Source: Amphibacillus sp. MSJ-3 (lineage in GTDB: Bacteria; Bacillota; Bacilli; Bacillales; Amphibacillaceae). Taken from it: DNA of 64,000 nt. Below are positions 8,649-18,076 of the stretch, piece by piece. A program made the translations under genes and the position numbers. Each line of letters starts with the position of its first letter. Positions within the stretch are counted from its first letter, which is position 1. Where the stretch lies: positions 1-64,000 of the forward strand of contig NZ_JAHLQM010000003.1 in NCBI RefSeq assembly GCF_018919165.1, read 5' to 3'. The notes under the pieces are model-generated. The model saw only the letters and a list, made by a program, of their open reading frames with translations, was not told the DNA's origin and ran no database searches.

Positions 8649-9122
8649 CTATTTATCCTTACTAGAAAAATAACTTTCTAAGAGTTGAACCCCTTTTTCC
8701 CGAAGAACCCCACCGGTAACTTCAGGTGTCCAGACAGAATGTTGGAATACTAAAGAGCTTGGAGCTTCCTCTTTTTCTCCTAAAATCTTGTCTAAATCCT
8801 TTGCATAAGCACTAAATACCAAACGACCTAATTTAGACCATACCATTGCACCTGAGCACATGAAGCAAGGCTCACAACTAGAATAAAGAGTATACTCTGA
8901 AAGATCCGATATCTTATTTTCTTGACAGAACCTGCGGATCAGTCCATGTTCAGCATGAAAGGTAGGATCGCTCATCGTATGAATTTGATTTTCATTTGTG
9001 AAGACAATCGTATTATCTTTTACTAGTACTGCACCAAAAGGCTCATTACCTTGCTTTTTAGATAATTCAGCTAAAGATATTGCTTTAAGTGTGAATTGTT
9101 CATCTATCTTTTTTAAATCCAA
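8649..9122 (-). CDS. Zinc-dependent nucleoside/guanine deaminase family protein
   Basis: Cytidine-deaminase-fold enzyme of the tRNA adenosine/guanine deaminase branch, about 157 residues. The zinc and proton-shuttle motif HAE (DPTFHAEHGL) and the second zinc motif PCxxC (SSCEPCFMCSGAMVWS) are intact. The substrate cannot be read from the sequence; guanine, cytosine or another nucleobase is possible. A GTG at 9131 overlaps the strong AAGGAG box, which leaves no spacing, so the TTG at 9120-9122, eight bases from that box, is the likelier start. It stands alone between a repeat region and the large surface protein gene. Confidence 0.85.
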   Translation of the reverse strand: MDLKKIDEQFTLKAISLAELSKKQGNEPFGAVLVKDNTIVFTNENQIHTMSDPTFHAEHGLIRRFCQENKISDLSEYTLYSSCEPCFMCSGAMVWSKLGRLVFSAYAKDLDKILGEKEEAPSSLVFQHSVWTPEVTGGVLREKGVQLLESYFSSKDK

Positions 9123-9386
9123 AAAAAACACTCCTTTCTCCTATAGTATACAATACCATCAATAGAGTTAACAAACTAACTTTCGCTATGTCGGATACTG
9201 GTAACCAATTTATGTTGATTTGCAATTATTTTATGAAGAATTTACAAGATATTAGCACTTAGTTAACACGGTGATTGTAATATGGATTACTGAAGGGAGG
9301 GAGAATGGTTTATTTTTACCGGTAGAAATTATGGGAATTAGTTACTATTAGTTTAACTAAATGTGCACAAAGGAGTATGAAATTAT

Positions 9387-12300
9387 ATGAAAAGGATTTT
9401 ATCAATCGTTCTAATTATATTGCTTGTGAATTTATCATTTACGAATACTATTTTTGCTTTAGATAAAAATGACCAAAGAAGTAAAATAGATAATGAAGCA
9501 TCTTTTCCAATATTAATTACGGAAGTTTATCCTGATGATAAATCGAATGAGGGAGAAATAGATGGTGCTGGGAATAATGATTTATTTGAATTTGTAGAAA
9601 TCTATAATAATACAGATACAGACATTGATTTTAATAGTTTATATAAAATTAGATATAATTACATTAACAATATAAAGGATTTAAAAGTAACGGCAGTAGA
9701 TGATGCAGATCATTTAGAGGCTATTATACCTGCAAATAGTCCTGCGGTACTATGGGTGGAACGGACAAATAGTAATATTGTTGGTTCCGCTAGCGAATTA
9801 ACGGAAGAAGATTTTCGAACCTACCATTCCATTCCGGATGAAGTGCCTGTATATAAGCTCCGGGGGCAGGATGGACTAAATAATAGTGAGCGTGGATTCT
9901 TAATTACAAAAAAAGATGATCCTGATGCTATTATTAGTGAAGTTTTTTACACGAAAGACGATGTTGGTGATGGACTAAGTTTACATACTAGAATTCCGAG
10001 AAATGGAACGCTTCTAGACAACTATATTCAAAAAGGTGAACCGACACCTGGACAGATTGAAAACGAACAATTAATCCCGATAGAAAATATAGATCCAGTT
10101 ATCAATCATGATCCTATACAAGTGATAGAAGTTGATACTGATTTAATAGTAAGTGCCAATGTGACGGATGAAGATGGAGATCCATTAATTGTTACATTGA
10201 ATTATAGGTTTAATAAAAAGGATAGTTACACGAAAGTAGAAATGGAGTTGGGTTCTGACAATTATTATACACATACAATACCATCAGATCATCTTGTTGG
10301 TGATAGTTTTTATTACTATTTGGAAGCAACAGATGGCAAAACAGCTGTTCAGTCAGAAGAATTCAAATCTTCAATAAAAGTACGGGAGGAAGATTACGAA
10401 ATACCTCGTATTCTGATAACGGAAATGGCTCCTAACCCTTCTGGAGATTATCGTAAGGGGTCTGGTAATCAATATGAATTCATTGAAGTATATAATAATT
10501 CTGACGAAGTACTAAATTTAAAAGGTTATACCTTATTTTATCTATATCCTGATTCAACGAATACAAAACAATGGACATTTCCAGATGATACGGCCATTGA
10601 ACCATACAATACAGCAATTATATGGTTTGCTAAGGAAGCAGTAAGTGCAGGATATACCAAGGTAGAAGATTTTAATACACATTTTAATTCAACATTGGCA
10701 GAAAATGATGTTATTTTCTATGATAATAGTGAATCATCTGATTTTAATTTGCCAAATTCATTACATCGAGGATTTGCTATTTCAAGTTCTGATCATTTAG
10801 ATGATATGATTGTTGAAGCTTGGTATGATGCAACAGCATCAGGGGAAGACAAATTAATAGGTGAAGTAAGAAATAGTGTCATTCGATATACTTATCCTAA
10901 AAACGGAAAAGAAATGAAGCGATTGGATACACGACCATTTGCCAACCCTGGAAATATTGATAAGGGTCAGGTGCCTGAGGTAGAAGGAATAGATGTTGTA
11001 GCTCCAAAGATGGACTATAATCAGGGAAAGTATAACATAGAGAAAAATAATGATTATCGTATTACATTTACGAGTGAAAAAAAATTAGAAAAAGCTAGAG
11101 TCGTTTATGGCGATGGGGATACAGAGAAGACAACTTTTACAAATGAGATAGATGCAGAACTATTATCAGAGGAAGCTGGCACATTCACGTATGAAGCCGC
11201 ATTGAATATCTCGGATCCAGGCGTTTACCGTTATATGATTGTTGGGGAAGATGGCAGTGGAAATACTACTAAACTTCCGTACAATTCACTAGGATATTCT
11301 TTAACTGTACAAGATGAGATGGGAGATATTCCATTACCAGATAAAGGTCTATCCATCAATGATGGTGATATACTTCATAAAATGGTCTCACTTTATGCGT
11401 ATGGTAGCCAATTTGATGATCGTTTTGAAATGAAGATGGATAATAATCCACTAGATTTAAAACGGGCATTACCTGGTATCGTTAAATTTGGTTTCCAGGC
11501 AAATGGAATTGACCATATTTATCAAACCTCTGCAAGTGCAAAAAATCCAGCAGGAGAAAGAGAATATTTTGCGAGACTTTTACCGAAATATATTGATAAC
11601 GTGTGGTATTCTTATGAAATGACACCTGACTACTTTGTATCTGGTAGTACTGTATCGATTCATGCGGGTAGTGAAAATGTACCATATGACTTAGATGTTC
11701 ATGAAGAACATTTTAATAAAACGAACTTTGATGATTTTAATGTTAAGAATATTCATATCGAATTACCAGACGGTACAATGGTTATGCCAAAGGAGACAAA
11801 ATCCTATTTAGGTAATAAGTCAGTAACGACTGCACCATATATGGAAAACATTTTCTATAGTATGGGTGATGGTGGTGCGCCTACAAATACTAACTTTAAC
11901 AAACCAATGAAGATTGATTTTGAATTTGATATACCAGAAGATAAGTGGACGGCTAGATATGCGGAAATTGATACTACTGCTTATGCTGATGGTGTTTATG
12001 AACTTGAGTTAAATGTTAATAGTGATTTTAGTGAATCAATATCTGTAACGGTAGATAATACAGACCCAAATATCAAGGGTATTACATATGGGGAAAATGA
12101 TTATGTAATAGACGGGGAAGTTTTAAAAGGTAAGCTAGTTTTTGATGTTGATGCAGAAGATAATTTAACTGGTGTTCATAAAGTAGAGGCAACACTTGAT
12201 GGTGAAGAGATTGAACTTCCATATGAAACATCATCTGCTAAATTAGCAGAAGGTGAGCACGAAATTTTTGTAACGGTATATGATGGTGCTGGTAATGAAA

Positions 12301-14309
12301 CGATTGATTCGGTCACCTTCCAAATTGGAACAGAAATTCCGAATGAACCCGAATCTGTTTCACCCGAAGATGCTAAAGATCTGCTTGAAGACAGCGTGAA
12401 GTTAGAGGCAACGGTTACGGATCCAACTGGAGATAGAATGGACGTACAATTTTTAAAAGGTTATAAGTATGATTTTACAAAGGGGTCTGGTGTGACAGGT
12501 TATACTTATAATGCGGATCGTGAGCCTCCTCTTACATTGGAGTCAGCTGGGGAAGAAGTAATTAATGAAACCGACCAAGCTAAAATTGCCTCTGAAGATG
12601 GAGAATATTTGGTAAGTGATACAACTTCGGGATTTCCATATCATCGTTTCGAAGTTGAAGTAGATGAAGAAATTGCAGACGATAGTGTTGTGGAATTGTA
12701 TTGGAAAGGAAAGACATTGCCAAATCGAATCGTCACTTTGTATGGCTGGGATTATCAAGCTGGAGAGTGGACTGCATTAAAATCTGCAACTGGTGAAAAT
12801 GAGGAAAGTGATATCATTTTAACGGCAGAAGTAGATATTGCTAGATTTGTTAAAGATGGAAAAATTCAAGCAATGGTGCAGGATGAAGTTAAAAATCCAA
12901 ATGATCCATTTACGATGTTATGGTGGACAGATACTCAATTCTATGCAGAATATTACCCTGACATTTTTGATCAATTAGGTGACTGGATTGTTGATGAATA
13001 TGAAAATGGAACGTTTGAATACGCCATTCATACTGGAGATCTTGTAAATGTAGCTGATAGTGATGCACAGTGGGAAGTAGCTGATCGTAATTTGAAAAAG
13101 CTTGATGATGCTAATGTTCCATACGGGGTACTTGCTGGAAACCATGATGTAATAATTGATGGAATTGATTACTCTTACTACCATAAATATGTAGGGGCTG
13201 ATCGTTATAAAGATAATCCTTGGTATGGCGGTGAGATGGATAATAACCGTAACCACTATGACTTAGTTTCGTTTGGTGGACATGATTTTATTGTGTTGTA
13301 CTTAGGGTTCGGGACAGAAGATACAGAAGAAACCATCGCATGGGCAAATGAAGCATTAGAAAAACATGCCGATCGTAACGCGATTTTAGGTTTGCATGCC
13401 TATTTAGAATATAATGCTACTTTATCAAATATGGCGCAAAATGTATTTGATGAAATTATCGCAACAAATGATAATGTCATTATGGCAATAGGTGGACATT
13501 ATCATGGGGTTGCCAAGAGAATTACAACAGTAACAAATTCAGATGGGACAACAAGAAAAGTTATTGAAATGTTGGCAGATTACCAAGGGGGACCAAATGG
13601 CGGGGATGGCTATATAAGGCTATTGACATTTGATCCAGTACAAGAAGTTCTTGATGTCGTTACGTATTCACCAATTTTAGATGATTATAATTTTTTTGAA
13701 CCTGAAATTGATTCATTTCAAGAAGGTATCCAATTAAAGGATATTAATAAAAGGGTTGCTACTGATTATTTCAGTGTTAATATTTATACGAATGAATTAA
13801 TAGGTTCTGTAGAAAATGTTGCATCTGGGGATGTCGTTTCAACAGAATGGAATGGTCTAGAATCTAATAAAGATTACTATTGGTATATGAATATTATAGA
13901 TGAATATGGTGCGACAAGACGCTCTGATATATTTCATTTTGTAACTGGGGAAATAAATCATCCTTCTGACAATGAGGAACCTGGTGATATTGACGGTGAA
14001 GAAGATAATAAAGACAATGTGGATCCAAGTGATGACAGTAATAAAGGCGATGGGGATCACAATGATATGGAAAATATAGATGGCTCTCAGAATACTGTTG
14101 AAGATGATCCAAAAGATGATAATGATATTGAAAGTGAAAATGATATGACGGACCGACCAACTGAGAAAACCGAAGCAGAAGATGGCGATGTTAATCATTC
14201 TCTACCAAGTACAGCAACAAACATGTACAATTGGATCATTATAGGTTTAGCATTATTAATCATTGGCTTAGGCGTATATTTTGTTAGACGAAAGAAGCTT
14301 GCTAAATAA
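9387..14309 (+). CDS. Giant wall-anchored calcineurin-like metallophosphoesterase with lamin-tail domains
   Basis: A 1640-residue secreted protein. It has a signal peptide (about 1-25), a lamin-tail-like domain (ILITEVYPDD ... LFEFVEIYNN, about 43-210), a second one (ILITEMAPNP ... YEFIEVYNNS, about 345-515), several Ig-like beta-sandwich regions, and then a calcineurin-type phosphoesterase. Its metal ligands are Asp1182 (TDTQ), Asp1218 (HTGD), Asn1252-His1253-Asp1254 (GNHD), His1337 and the GGHYH block at about 1369-1373. A very acidic spacer (about 1515-1600) leads to a sortase motif LPSTA at 1606-1610, a membrane span and an RRKK tail. It should be covalently wall-bound and act outside the cell, perhaps on nucleotides, phospholipids or extracellular DNA; the substrate is unknown. 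No sortase gene lies in the window. AAAGGAG precedes the ATG by about 10 bases. Confidence 0.92.
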   Translation: MKRILSIVLIILLVNLSFTNTIFALDKNDQRSKIDNEASFPILITEVYPDDKSNEGEIDGAGNNDLFEFVEIYNNTDTDIDFNSLYKIRYNYINNIKDLKVTAVDDADHLEAIIPANSPAVLWVERTNSNIVGSASELTEEDFRTYHSIPDEVPVYKLRGQDGLNNSERGFLITKKDDPDAIISEVFYTKDDVGDGLSLHTRIPRNGTLLDNYIQKGEPTPGQIENEQLIPIENIDPVINHDPIQVIEVDTDLIVSANVTDEDGDPLIVTLNYRFNKKDSYTKVEMELGSDNYYTHTIPSDHLVGDSFYYYLEATDGKTAVQSEEFKSSIKVREEDYEIPRILITEMAPNPSGDYRKGSGNQYEFIEVYNNSDEVLNLKGYTLFYLYPDSTNTKQWTFPDDTAIEPYNTAIIWFAKEAVSAGYTKVEDFNTHFNSTLAENDVIFYDNSESSDFNLPNSLHRGFAISSSDHLDDMIVEAWYDATASGEDKLIGEVRNSVIRYTYPKNGKEMKRLDTRPFANPGNIDKGQVPEVEGIDVVAPKMDYNQGKYNIEKNNDYRITFTSEKKLEKARVVYGDGDTEKTTFTNEIDAELLSEEAGTFTYEAALNISDPGVYRYMIVGEDGSGNTTKLPYNSLGYSLTVQDEMGDIPLPDKGLSINDGDILHKMVSLYAYGSQFDDRFEMKMDNNPLDLKRALPGIVKFGFQANGIDHIYQTSASAKNPAGEREYFARLLPKYIDNVWYSYEMTPDYFVSGSTVSIHAGSENVPYDLDVHEEHFNKTNFDDFNVKNIHIELPDGTMVMPKETKSYLGNKSVTTAPYMENIFYSMGDGGAPTNTNFNKPMKIDFEFDIPEDKWTARYAEIDTTAYADGVYELELNVNSDFSESISVTVDNTDPNIKGITYGENDYVIDGEVLKGKLVFDVDAEDNLTGVHKVEATLDGEEIELPYETSSAKLAEGEHEIFVTVYDGAGNETIDSVTFQIGTEIPNEPESVSPEDAKDLLEDSVKLEATVTDPTGDRMDVQFLKGYKYDFTKGSGVTGYTYNADREPPLTLESAGEEVINETDQAKIASEDGEYLVSDTTSGFPYHRFEVEVDEEIADDSVVELYWKGKTLPNRIVTLYGWDYQAGEWTALKSATGENEESDIILTAEVDIARFVKDGKIQAMVQDEVKNPNDPFTMLWWTDTQFYAEYYPDIFDQLGDWIVDEYENGTFEYAIHTGDLVNVADSDAQWEVADRNLKKLDDANVPYGVLAGNHDVIIDGIDYSYYHKYVGADRYKDNPWYGGEMDNNRNHYDLVSFGGHDFIVLYLGFGTEDTEETIAWANEALEKHADRNAILGLHAYLEYNATLSNMAQNVFDEIIATNDNVIMAIGGHYHGVAKRITTVTNSDGTTRKVIEMLADYQGGPNGGDGYIRLLTFDPVQEVLDVVTYSPILDDYNFFEPEIDSFQEGIQLKDINKRVATDYFSVNIYTNELIGSVENVASGDVVSTEWNGLESNKDYYWYMNIIDEYGATRRSDIFHFVTGEINHPSDNEEPGDIDGEEDNKDNVDPSDDSNKGDGDHNDMENIDGSQNTVEDDPKDDNDIESENDMTDRPTEKTEAEDGDVNHSLPSTATNMYNWIIIGLALLIIGLGVYFVRRKKLAK

Positions 14310-14339
14310 ACTACCTTTAGGTAGGATCAAATAGAGGTC

Positions 14340-14576
14340 TGAAATGGACCCCTTGTCAAGGACATTTAAAAAAAGGACCTTAAGCAACCCAGATAAAATT
14401 TGCTCCCTGTAATGAACAGGGGGCAATTTTTTATATTCCACTGTCCACGTTCATCATTGTAATAATCAATATAATTTATCTACAACCGCTCTTAACTCTT
14501 CTAGATTTTCACAATCTTTATAATTGATTTCATCCTTTCAATATCCAAAAAACGACTCCTGCAGGGTATTATCCTT
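14340..14576 (-). pseudogene. 3' end of a decayed IS3-family element (orfB remnant)
   Basis: Read leftwards, 14576-14450 gives the C-terminus of an IS3/IS150-type transposase: DNTLQESFFGY, a stop, KDEINYKDCENLEEL, then after a frameshift YYNDERGQWNIK. This matches the family pattern DNA-x-ESFF ... YYNxxRxQWxLK. The outer edge near 14340 (TGGACCCCTTGTCAAGGACA) looks like the terminal repeat of such elements. Everything upstream of the last catalytic region is missing, so the element is dead. Confidence 0.7.
14402..14434 (+). terminator. Terminator hairpin downstream of the wall-anchored phosphoesterase
   Basis: GCTCCCTG and CAGGGGGC form a stem around a 7-base loop, followed by TTTTTT. It lies inside the IS3-family remnant, where such a hairpin usually ends the transposase transcript, but read rightwards it also ends transcription from the upstream surface-protein gene. 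Confidence 0.65.
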
Positions 14577-14638
14577 AGATACTGAAAATTGTATAAAATA
14601 AGGGACTTAAAAAAGCTCCCACAATTACTTGACACAAT
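14577..14638 (+). repeat. About 62-bp dispersed repeat carrying TTGACA, copy 1
   Basis: The stretch starting TAGATACTGAAAATTGTA and ending CAATTACTTGACACAA is found again at 35492-35553 with only about seven differences. It abuts an IS remnant here. At the second site it supplies the -35 box of a lipoprotein gene promoter. It may be the end of an insertion sequence. Confidence 0.75.
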
Positions 14639-14757
14639 CGAAAGTTTTATAGAGCAATTGGACAAGTGTCTTGTATGGTATAATAACGAAAGAATTAAAC
14701 AACCATTGGGCGGGATGAGTATAGTGGAACACCGTAAAATGATAAATTTCGCCCCAT
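14636..14757 (+). pseudogene. C-terminal fragment of a second transposase (IS3-like integrase core)
   Basis: An open stretch with no start encodes about 39 residues, including LDKCLVWYNNERIKQPLGGM and SIVEHRKMINFAP before TAA. The WYNNERIK...LGGMSxVEHR pattern is typical of the last part of IS3-family OrfB. The remaining part of the element is absent. It lies on the opposite strand to the neighbouring IS3 remnant, so at least two elements have decayed here. Confidence 0.6.
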
Positions 14758-15063
14758 AAAATTACTTAGATTATTGAAATATCATTACATTAATAACTAT
14801 TTTAATGGTCCAAGAAAACATCCGCACCGCCAAGTGTACATTTAGACTTGACGGTTACAACATATTTGAGTAAAGCTCTTTCAATCATGGAAAGGGGAGG
14901 GAGATTCCCAAATAAAATGATTACTAATAATGACACGACAGCCATGTCATTTGTGTGAAGGTCACAGGAAAGGGAAGCTGTAAATCGTTGATGGCATAGA
15001 AGACTTTTTCGACCGACCAGATACTGCTGTAACTTCTTATCTTTTTCAATAGTATTCTTCTTT
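14758..15063. other. Gene-free stretch between IS remnants and the CBASS operon
   Basis: No coding sequence is recognised. A hairpin at about 14830-14858 (CCGCCAAGT ... ACTTGACGG) is the only structure. It has no T-run on either side, so I do not call it a terminator. This is where the integrase end of the conjugative element would be expected, but no integrase or att core was found. Confidence 0.4.
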
Positions 15064-15927
15064 CTAAATTATTCTATATTTTTTCTCATATTTGAGTTTT
15101 TTTTCTCGATTATATTTTTTAAAAAAACACTTTTCCTCATTTTTTTGAATGACAAAGACTTTAAAATCAACGAATCGCCCAAAAAATCTAAACGAAGAAT
15201 TTATTATATTCAAGTTATTTTGTGGATTCGCTGTAGAAAAAATGAATATTTCTTTATATCCCTTTTCACGGACAAGTTGGATGGCTTCTCTAGTTTTTTG
15301 AACAAGTTCCTTATTCACGTATCGTCTGTCACTGAGATTTGATGTAATTCTTATTACTGAATTAGTGTTGTACTCAGCGTCTATTTCCTCATCTTTAAGA
15401 AAATAGGTATCAGAGATAATGAAGTTAATCTTTTTAGGATCATTGACAATAATAGAGTCTAAAGTGACTTCTACACCATCAGGTACTTCATCGTAATGCT
15501 CCATCCACATATCAGGGACAATAGAATTAAAAGTTGATCTCAAGACGATTTTATACTGCATCTGAATAGGTATTCCAGCTAATTGTATTTTATCATAACC
15601 TAAGATATTTGAAGCAATCCAAAAGAGAGCGTAGTAAAAATTATAATAAATATTACTATTTGAATTAAATATTCGATCTTTATTTTGTTTTTTAAAAAAA
15701 TTTAGTAAAATTATTAATATTAGTATGCTGAATAGATACGTGATATTAATATTTAAATATTTCAACATTTCTATTGCTAAGTTATACTCCCGTTCATTCT
15801 TTAAAAGAATTTGTAATCCTATATTTGTCATTTTTGAATCAAATAAGAATATAGGAGAAAGGGGCAAAACAATAAGCAGCATGAGTGGAATCAATATTTT
15901 CCAAACTATAAATATTATTTTTTTCAT
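15064..15927 (-). CDS. Putative two-transmembrane CBASS effector
   Basis: The last gene of the CBASS operon, 287 residues. Two membrane spans (about 5-29 and 62-79) are followed by a soluble domain of about 200 residues. The domain looks alpha/beta rather than all-beta: strands around INFIISDTYF (168-177), VIRITSN (191-197) and EIFIFSTA (226-233), a helix VNKELVQKTREAIQLVREKG (204-223), another helix around 238-251, then the strand DFKVFVIQ. That order resembles a CARF/SAVED-type nucleotide-binding half. Membrane effectors of CBASS bind a cyclic nucleotide and damage the inner membrane; known classes are Cap13 (STING), Cap14, Cap15 (beta-barrel) and Cap16 (NUDIX). I cannot place this one with confidence. 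Its operon position, ten bases after Cap3, supports an effector role; many CBASS operons put the effector first. Confidence 0.7.
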   Translation of the reverse strand: MKKIIFIVWKILIPLMLLIVLPLSPIFLFDSKMTNIGLQILLKNEREYNLAIEMLKYLNINITYLFSILILIILLNFFKKQNKDRIFNSNSNIYYNFYYALFWIASNILGYDKIQLAGIPIQMQYKIVLRSTFNSIVPDMWMEHYDEVPDGVEVTLDSIIVNDPKKINFIISDTYFLKDEEIDAEYNTNSVIRITSNLSDRRYVNKELVQKTREAIQLVREKGYKEIFIFSTANPQNNLNIINSSFRFFGRFVDFKVFVIQKNEEKCFFKKYNREKKLKYEKKYRII

Positions 15928-15937
15928 GATGTCAGCC

Positions 15938-16402
15938 TCACAATATCCGCTCCATTTGTATTAAACCATGTTCTTCATCATAACTCCACATGCCAAATTC
16001 TCTAATTCCAATTATTAAAAAAAGATAAACCTTGTTATTTTTTTGTTTTTTTACACCTAATTCCCAACCTTTTATATCTACAAACGATGGTGTTGGAATA
16101 TTTTCAGGGTGAGTATGCCATTCACCAACATAAGTTATTCTTCCTTTACTTTCAGCCCAGATATCATCAGAGATTTTTTGATGAATTTTTGTTTTTTTCT
16201 TAAAGTACATTCTCTTACGGATATCACCTTTCTGAGGTGTAGTGATATCCGTAATTATGATATCACCACTATAGAGTCTCTTTCCCATGAGTATCCCACC
16301 TGATTCCAAAGATTTTGCTTCCCTTTGTATAAAGTGTGACAGTTGATTCACAACCCCATCTCTTACTTCGATTGAAAGTACTTCGTTACTAAATTTTTTC
16401 AT
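15938..16402 (-). CDS. cap3: CBASS Cap3: JAB/JAMM-family deconjugating protease
   Basis: JAMM metalloprotease of about 154 residues. The zinc site is complete: Glu33 (SLESGGILMG), His96 and His98 in EWHTHP, then Ser106 and Asp109 in the SxxD part (PTPSFVDIKGW). In type II-A CBASS, Cap3 removes the CD-NTase from targets to which Cap2 has joined it, and so limits signalling. The ATG at 16402 is chosen because it overlaps the Cap2 stop as ATGA and has TGGAG eight bases upstream; an in-frame ATG five codons earlier (16417) lacks this. The effector gene follows after ten bases. The assignment from motif plus operon is strong. Confidence 0.92.
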   Translation of the reverse strand: MKKFSNEVLSIEVRDGVVNQLSHFIQREAKSLESGGILMGKRLYSGDIIITDITTPQKGDIRKRMYFKKKTKIHQKISDDIWAESKGRITYVGEWHTHPENIPTPSFVDIKGWELGVKKQKNNKVYLFLIIGIREFGMWSYDEEHGLIQMERIL

Positions 16403-18069
16403 GAATGGTCTCCACATATCTTACATTTCTCATTTTTAAAGTTTTTTTCATAGATTGGAAATGAATGTTCAAATTTTCTATATCGATTACTAAACAGATA
16501 TCCCAATGATTTAAAATGATAAGTATCCCCTAGCCATGAATACAGAGTATTTTCTTTGATTTGCTCTGTAATTACCTTGTAAAATATTTCTGTAGTTCTA
16601 ATTGCAGCTTCACTTGATGTTAATGATCCATACGGCACAAAAGAAGAACGACAACTTGCTAAATTTTTTTCGATATGTTGATTCGGGGCGGCTAGCGAAG
16701 AGCGGTTACTTGTAATAATTCCTTCATCTACACTGGTATTAAGACATTGAAAACATCCCTTTTGACTATAGTCAGTATACAGTATATGTCCCCCAATACC
16801 CAAGGGTTCAACCCAAGAATAAAATACTTTATACATTCCTTTTTTAAAGAAACTATTTAGTGCTAAACTTGTCATAGTATCCCCCACACAGATAAAGGTG
16901 TAATCAAATTTATCAAAAAAGGTAGGATCGCTTTTGATAACGCCTAGAACATTCATTGACTCTACATCAACTTCTAAATATGGGTTTTTCTTCTCTAACT
17001 CATTTTGCAGATTATCTACTTTATAGTTAAACTTATCTACTTTTAAACTATTTGCTCCTAACTCATGGCGAAAAAGATTATCTTTTTCAAACGCCTCGTA
17101 ATCAATTAATGTCATTTTAGTTATCCCCAAGTCAGAAAGTTCAGAAGATAACTTCCCCCCAACTGAACCTAATCCAACAATACAAACATTTAAATTTGTA
17201 AAATAGTGTTCGCCACTTGTCCTTTCAAGAAGATATTTCAAGTCCGAACGGGTTACTAACAATGGTGTGGGTCTTTTTAGTTGTTTTTTTATCGACTGTT
17301 TGTTTTTATCGAACCAGTAACCTATTATTACTTCATTTTTTTTATCAATCGGTATTTTTAAAATCAATATTTTTATACTTGTGCTTTTAGCTTTTATCCA
17401 TCTATCAAAAAAATTTTTTTTGGATTGGGTGGTGTTATTTCTGATTAATTTTAATAATTCTTTTTTCCCCCATCCCTTTCTGGGGTTGGGAGGTAAAATC
17501 TTATTATTTAATCTTAAAGGTATATATAAAGCATCCGCAGAATTCGCTTTATCAATTTTACCAGTATAAAATTTACTTGGTATATCTTGATTATCAATAT
17601 CAGTAAGTATTAAATTCTCCTCTTTGTATAAAAAAACTTCTAAACGCTTAACTTCATCGTTTGGCTCAGCAAAAAAGTCTACTGGTATTAAATCTTTTTG
17701 CTGATCCCAAAATGCAATGAATTCATTTCTAAAATCATCATAGTTTAGCTTCTTTATACCAGTTTCAATGGTTTTAATCGCCATTTGTACTGAAGAAAAC
17801 AATACATTGTCTTCATTTCTACTATCATATATGACATTATTCGAGGTAACATAGCAAATCAATCCATTGCTATCTAAATGCGGAATAAATAAATCTATTT
17901 CATCTAAATTTTGAATGTACACTTTAGGTAATTCGTTGGGAAAATGGGTAGGGAAAACTATTTTTAGTTTAATAGTCTTCCCATTCGAACTTGAGTAATC
18001 ACCAAATAATTGTCCCTCACTATTTTCATAAACATTATCCAGTAAATAATTTAATTTTTTACTTATCAT
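16399..18069 (-). CDS. cap2: CBASS Cap2: E2-E1 fusion ubiquitin-transferase-like enzyme
   Basis: Fusion of an E2-like domain and an E1/ThiF-like domain, about 556 residues. The N-terminal E2 fold has its candidate cysteine at Cys72 (SNGLICYVT). The E1 domain begins with the nucleotide-binding loop GLGSVG (299-304), then Asp323 (LIDYE) and the DNLFRH segment. The candidate adenylation-transfer cysteine is Cys473 (LASCRSS), and two CxxC pairs (439/442 and 549/552) may bind zinc. In type II CBASS, Cap2 activates the CD-NTase C-terminus and conjugates it, which primes cyclic-nucleotide synthesis. The ATG at 18069 lies 7 bases after the CD-NTase stop; a GTG at 18117 would add 16 residues and overlap that gene by 41 bases. 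Neither has a strong ribosome site, so the start is uncertain. Confidence 0.9.
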   Translation of the reverse strand: MISKKLNYLLDNVYENSEGQLFGDYSSSNGKTIKLKIVFPTHFPNELPKVYIQNLDEIDLFIPHLDSNGLICYVTSNNVIYDSRNEDNVLFSSVQMAIKTIETGIKKLNYDDFRNEFIAFWDQQKDLIPVDFFAEPNDEVKRLEVFLYKEENLILTDIDNQDIPSKFYTGKIDKANSADALYIPLRLNNKILPPNPRKGWGKKELLKLIRNNTTQSKKNFFDRWIKAKSTSIKILILKIPIDKKNEVIIGYWFDKNKQSIKKQLKRPTPLLVTRSDLKYLLERTSGEHYFTNLNVCIVGLGSVGGKLSSELSDLGITKMTLIDYEAFEKDNLFRHELGANSLKVDKFNYKVDNLQNELEKKNPYLEVDVESMNVLGVIKSDPTFFDKFDYTFICVGDTMTSLALNSFFKKGMYKVFYSWVEPLGIGGHILYTDYSQKGCFQCLNTSVDEGIITSNRSSLAAPNQHIEKNLASCRSSFVPYGSLTSSEAAIRTTEIFYKVITEQIKENTLYSWLGDTYHFKSLGYLFSNRYRKFEHSFPIYEKNFKNEKCKICGDHS

Positions 18070-18076
18070 AATGGAT

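Noticed and set aside
12543-14198. Several minus-strand frames antisense to the giant phosphoesterase
   Set aside because: They mirror acidic and repetitive coding sequence of a well-supported gene; their residue composition is that of reversed codons.
14830-14858. Terminator at CCGCCAAGT ... ACTTGACGG
   Set aside because: The hairpin is good but has no T-run on either strand.
14880-14915. ICE attachment site (GATTCCCAAATAAA)
   Set aside because: The resemblance to the guaA-end core TTATTCCCATTC is too weak and in the wrong arrangement.
15064-15927. Cap15 beta-barrel effector
   Set aside because: The soluble domain looks alpha/beta with long helices, so a Cap15 label is not justified from the sequence.
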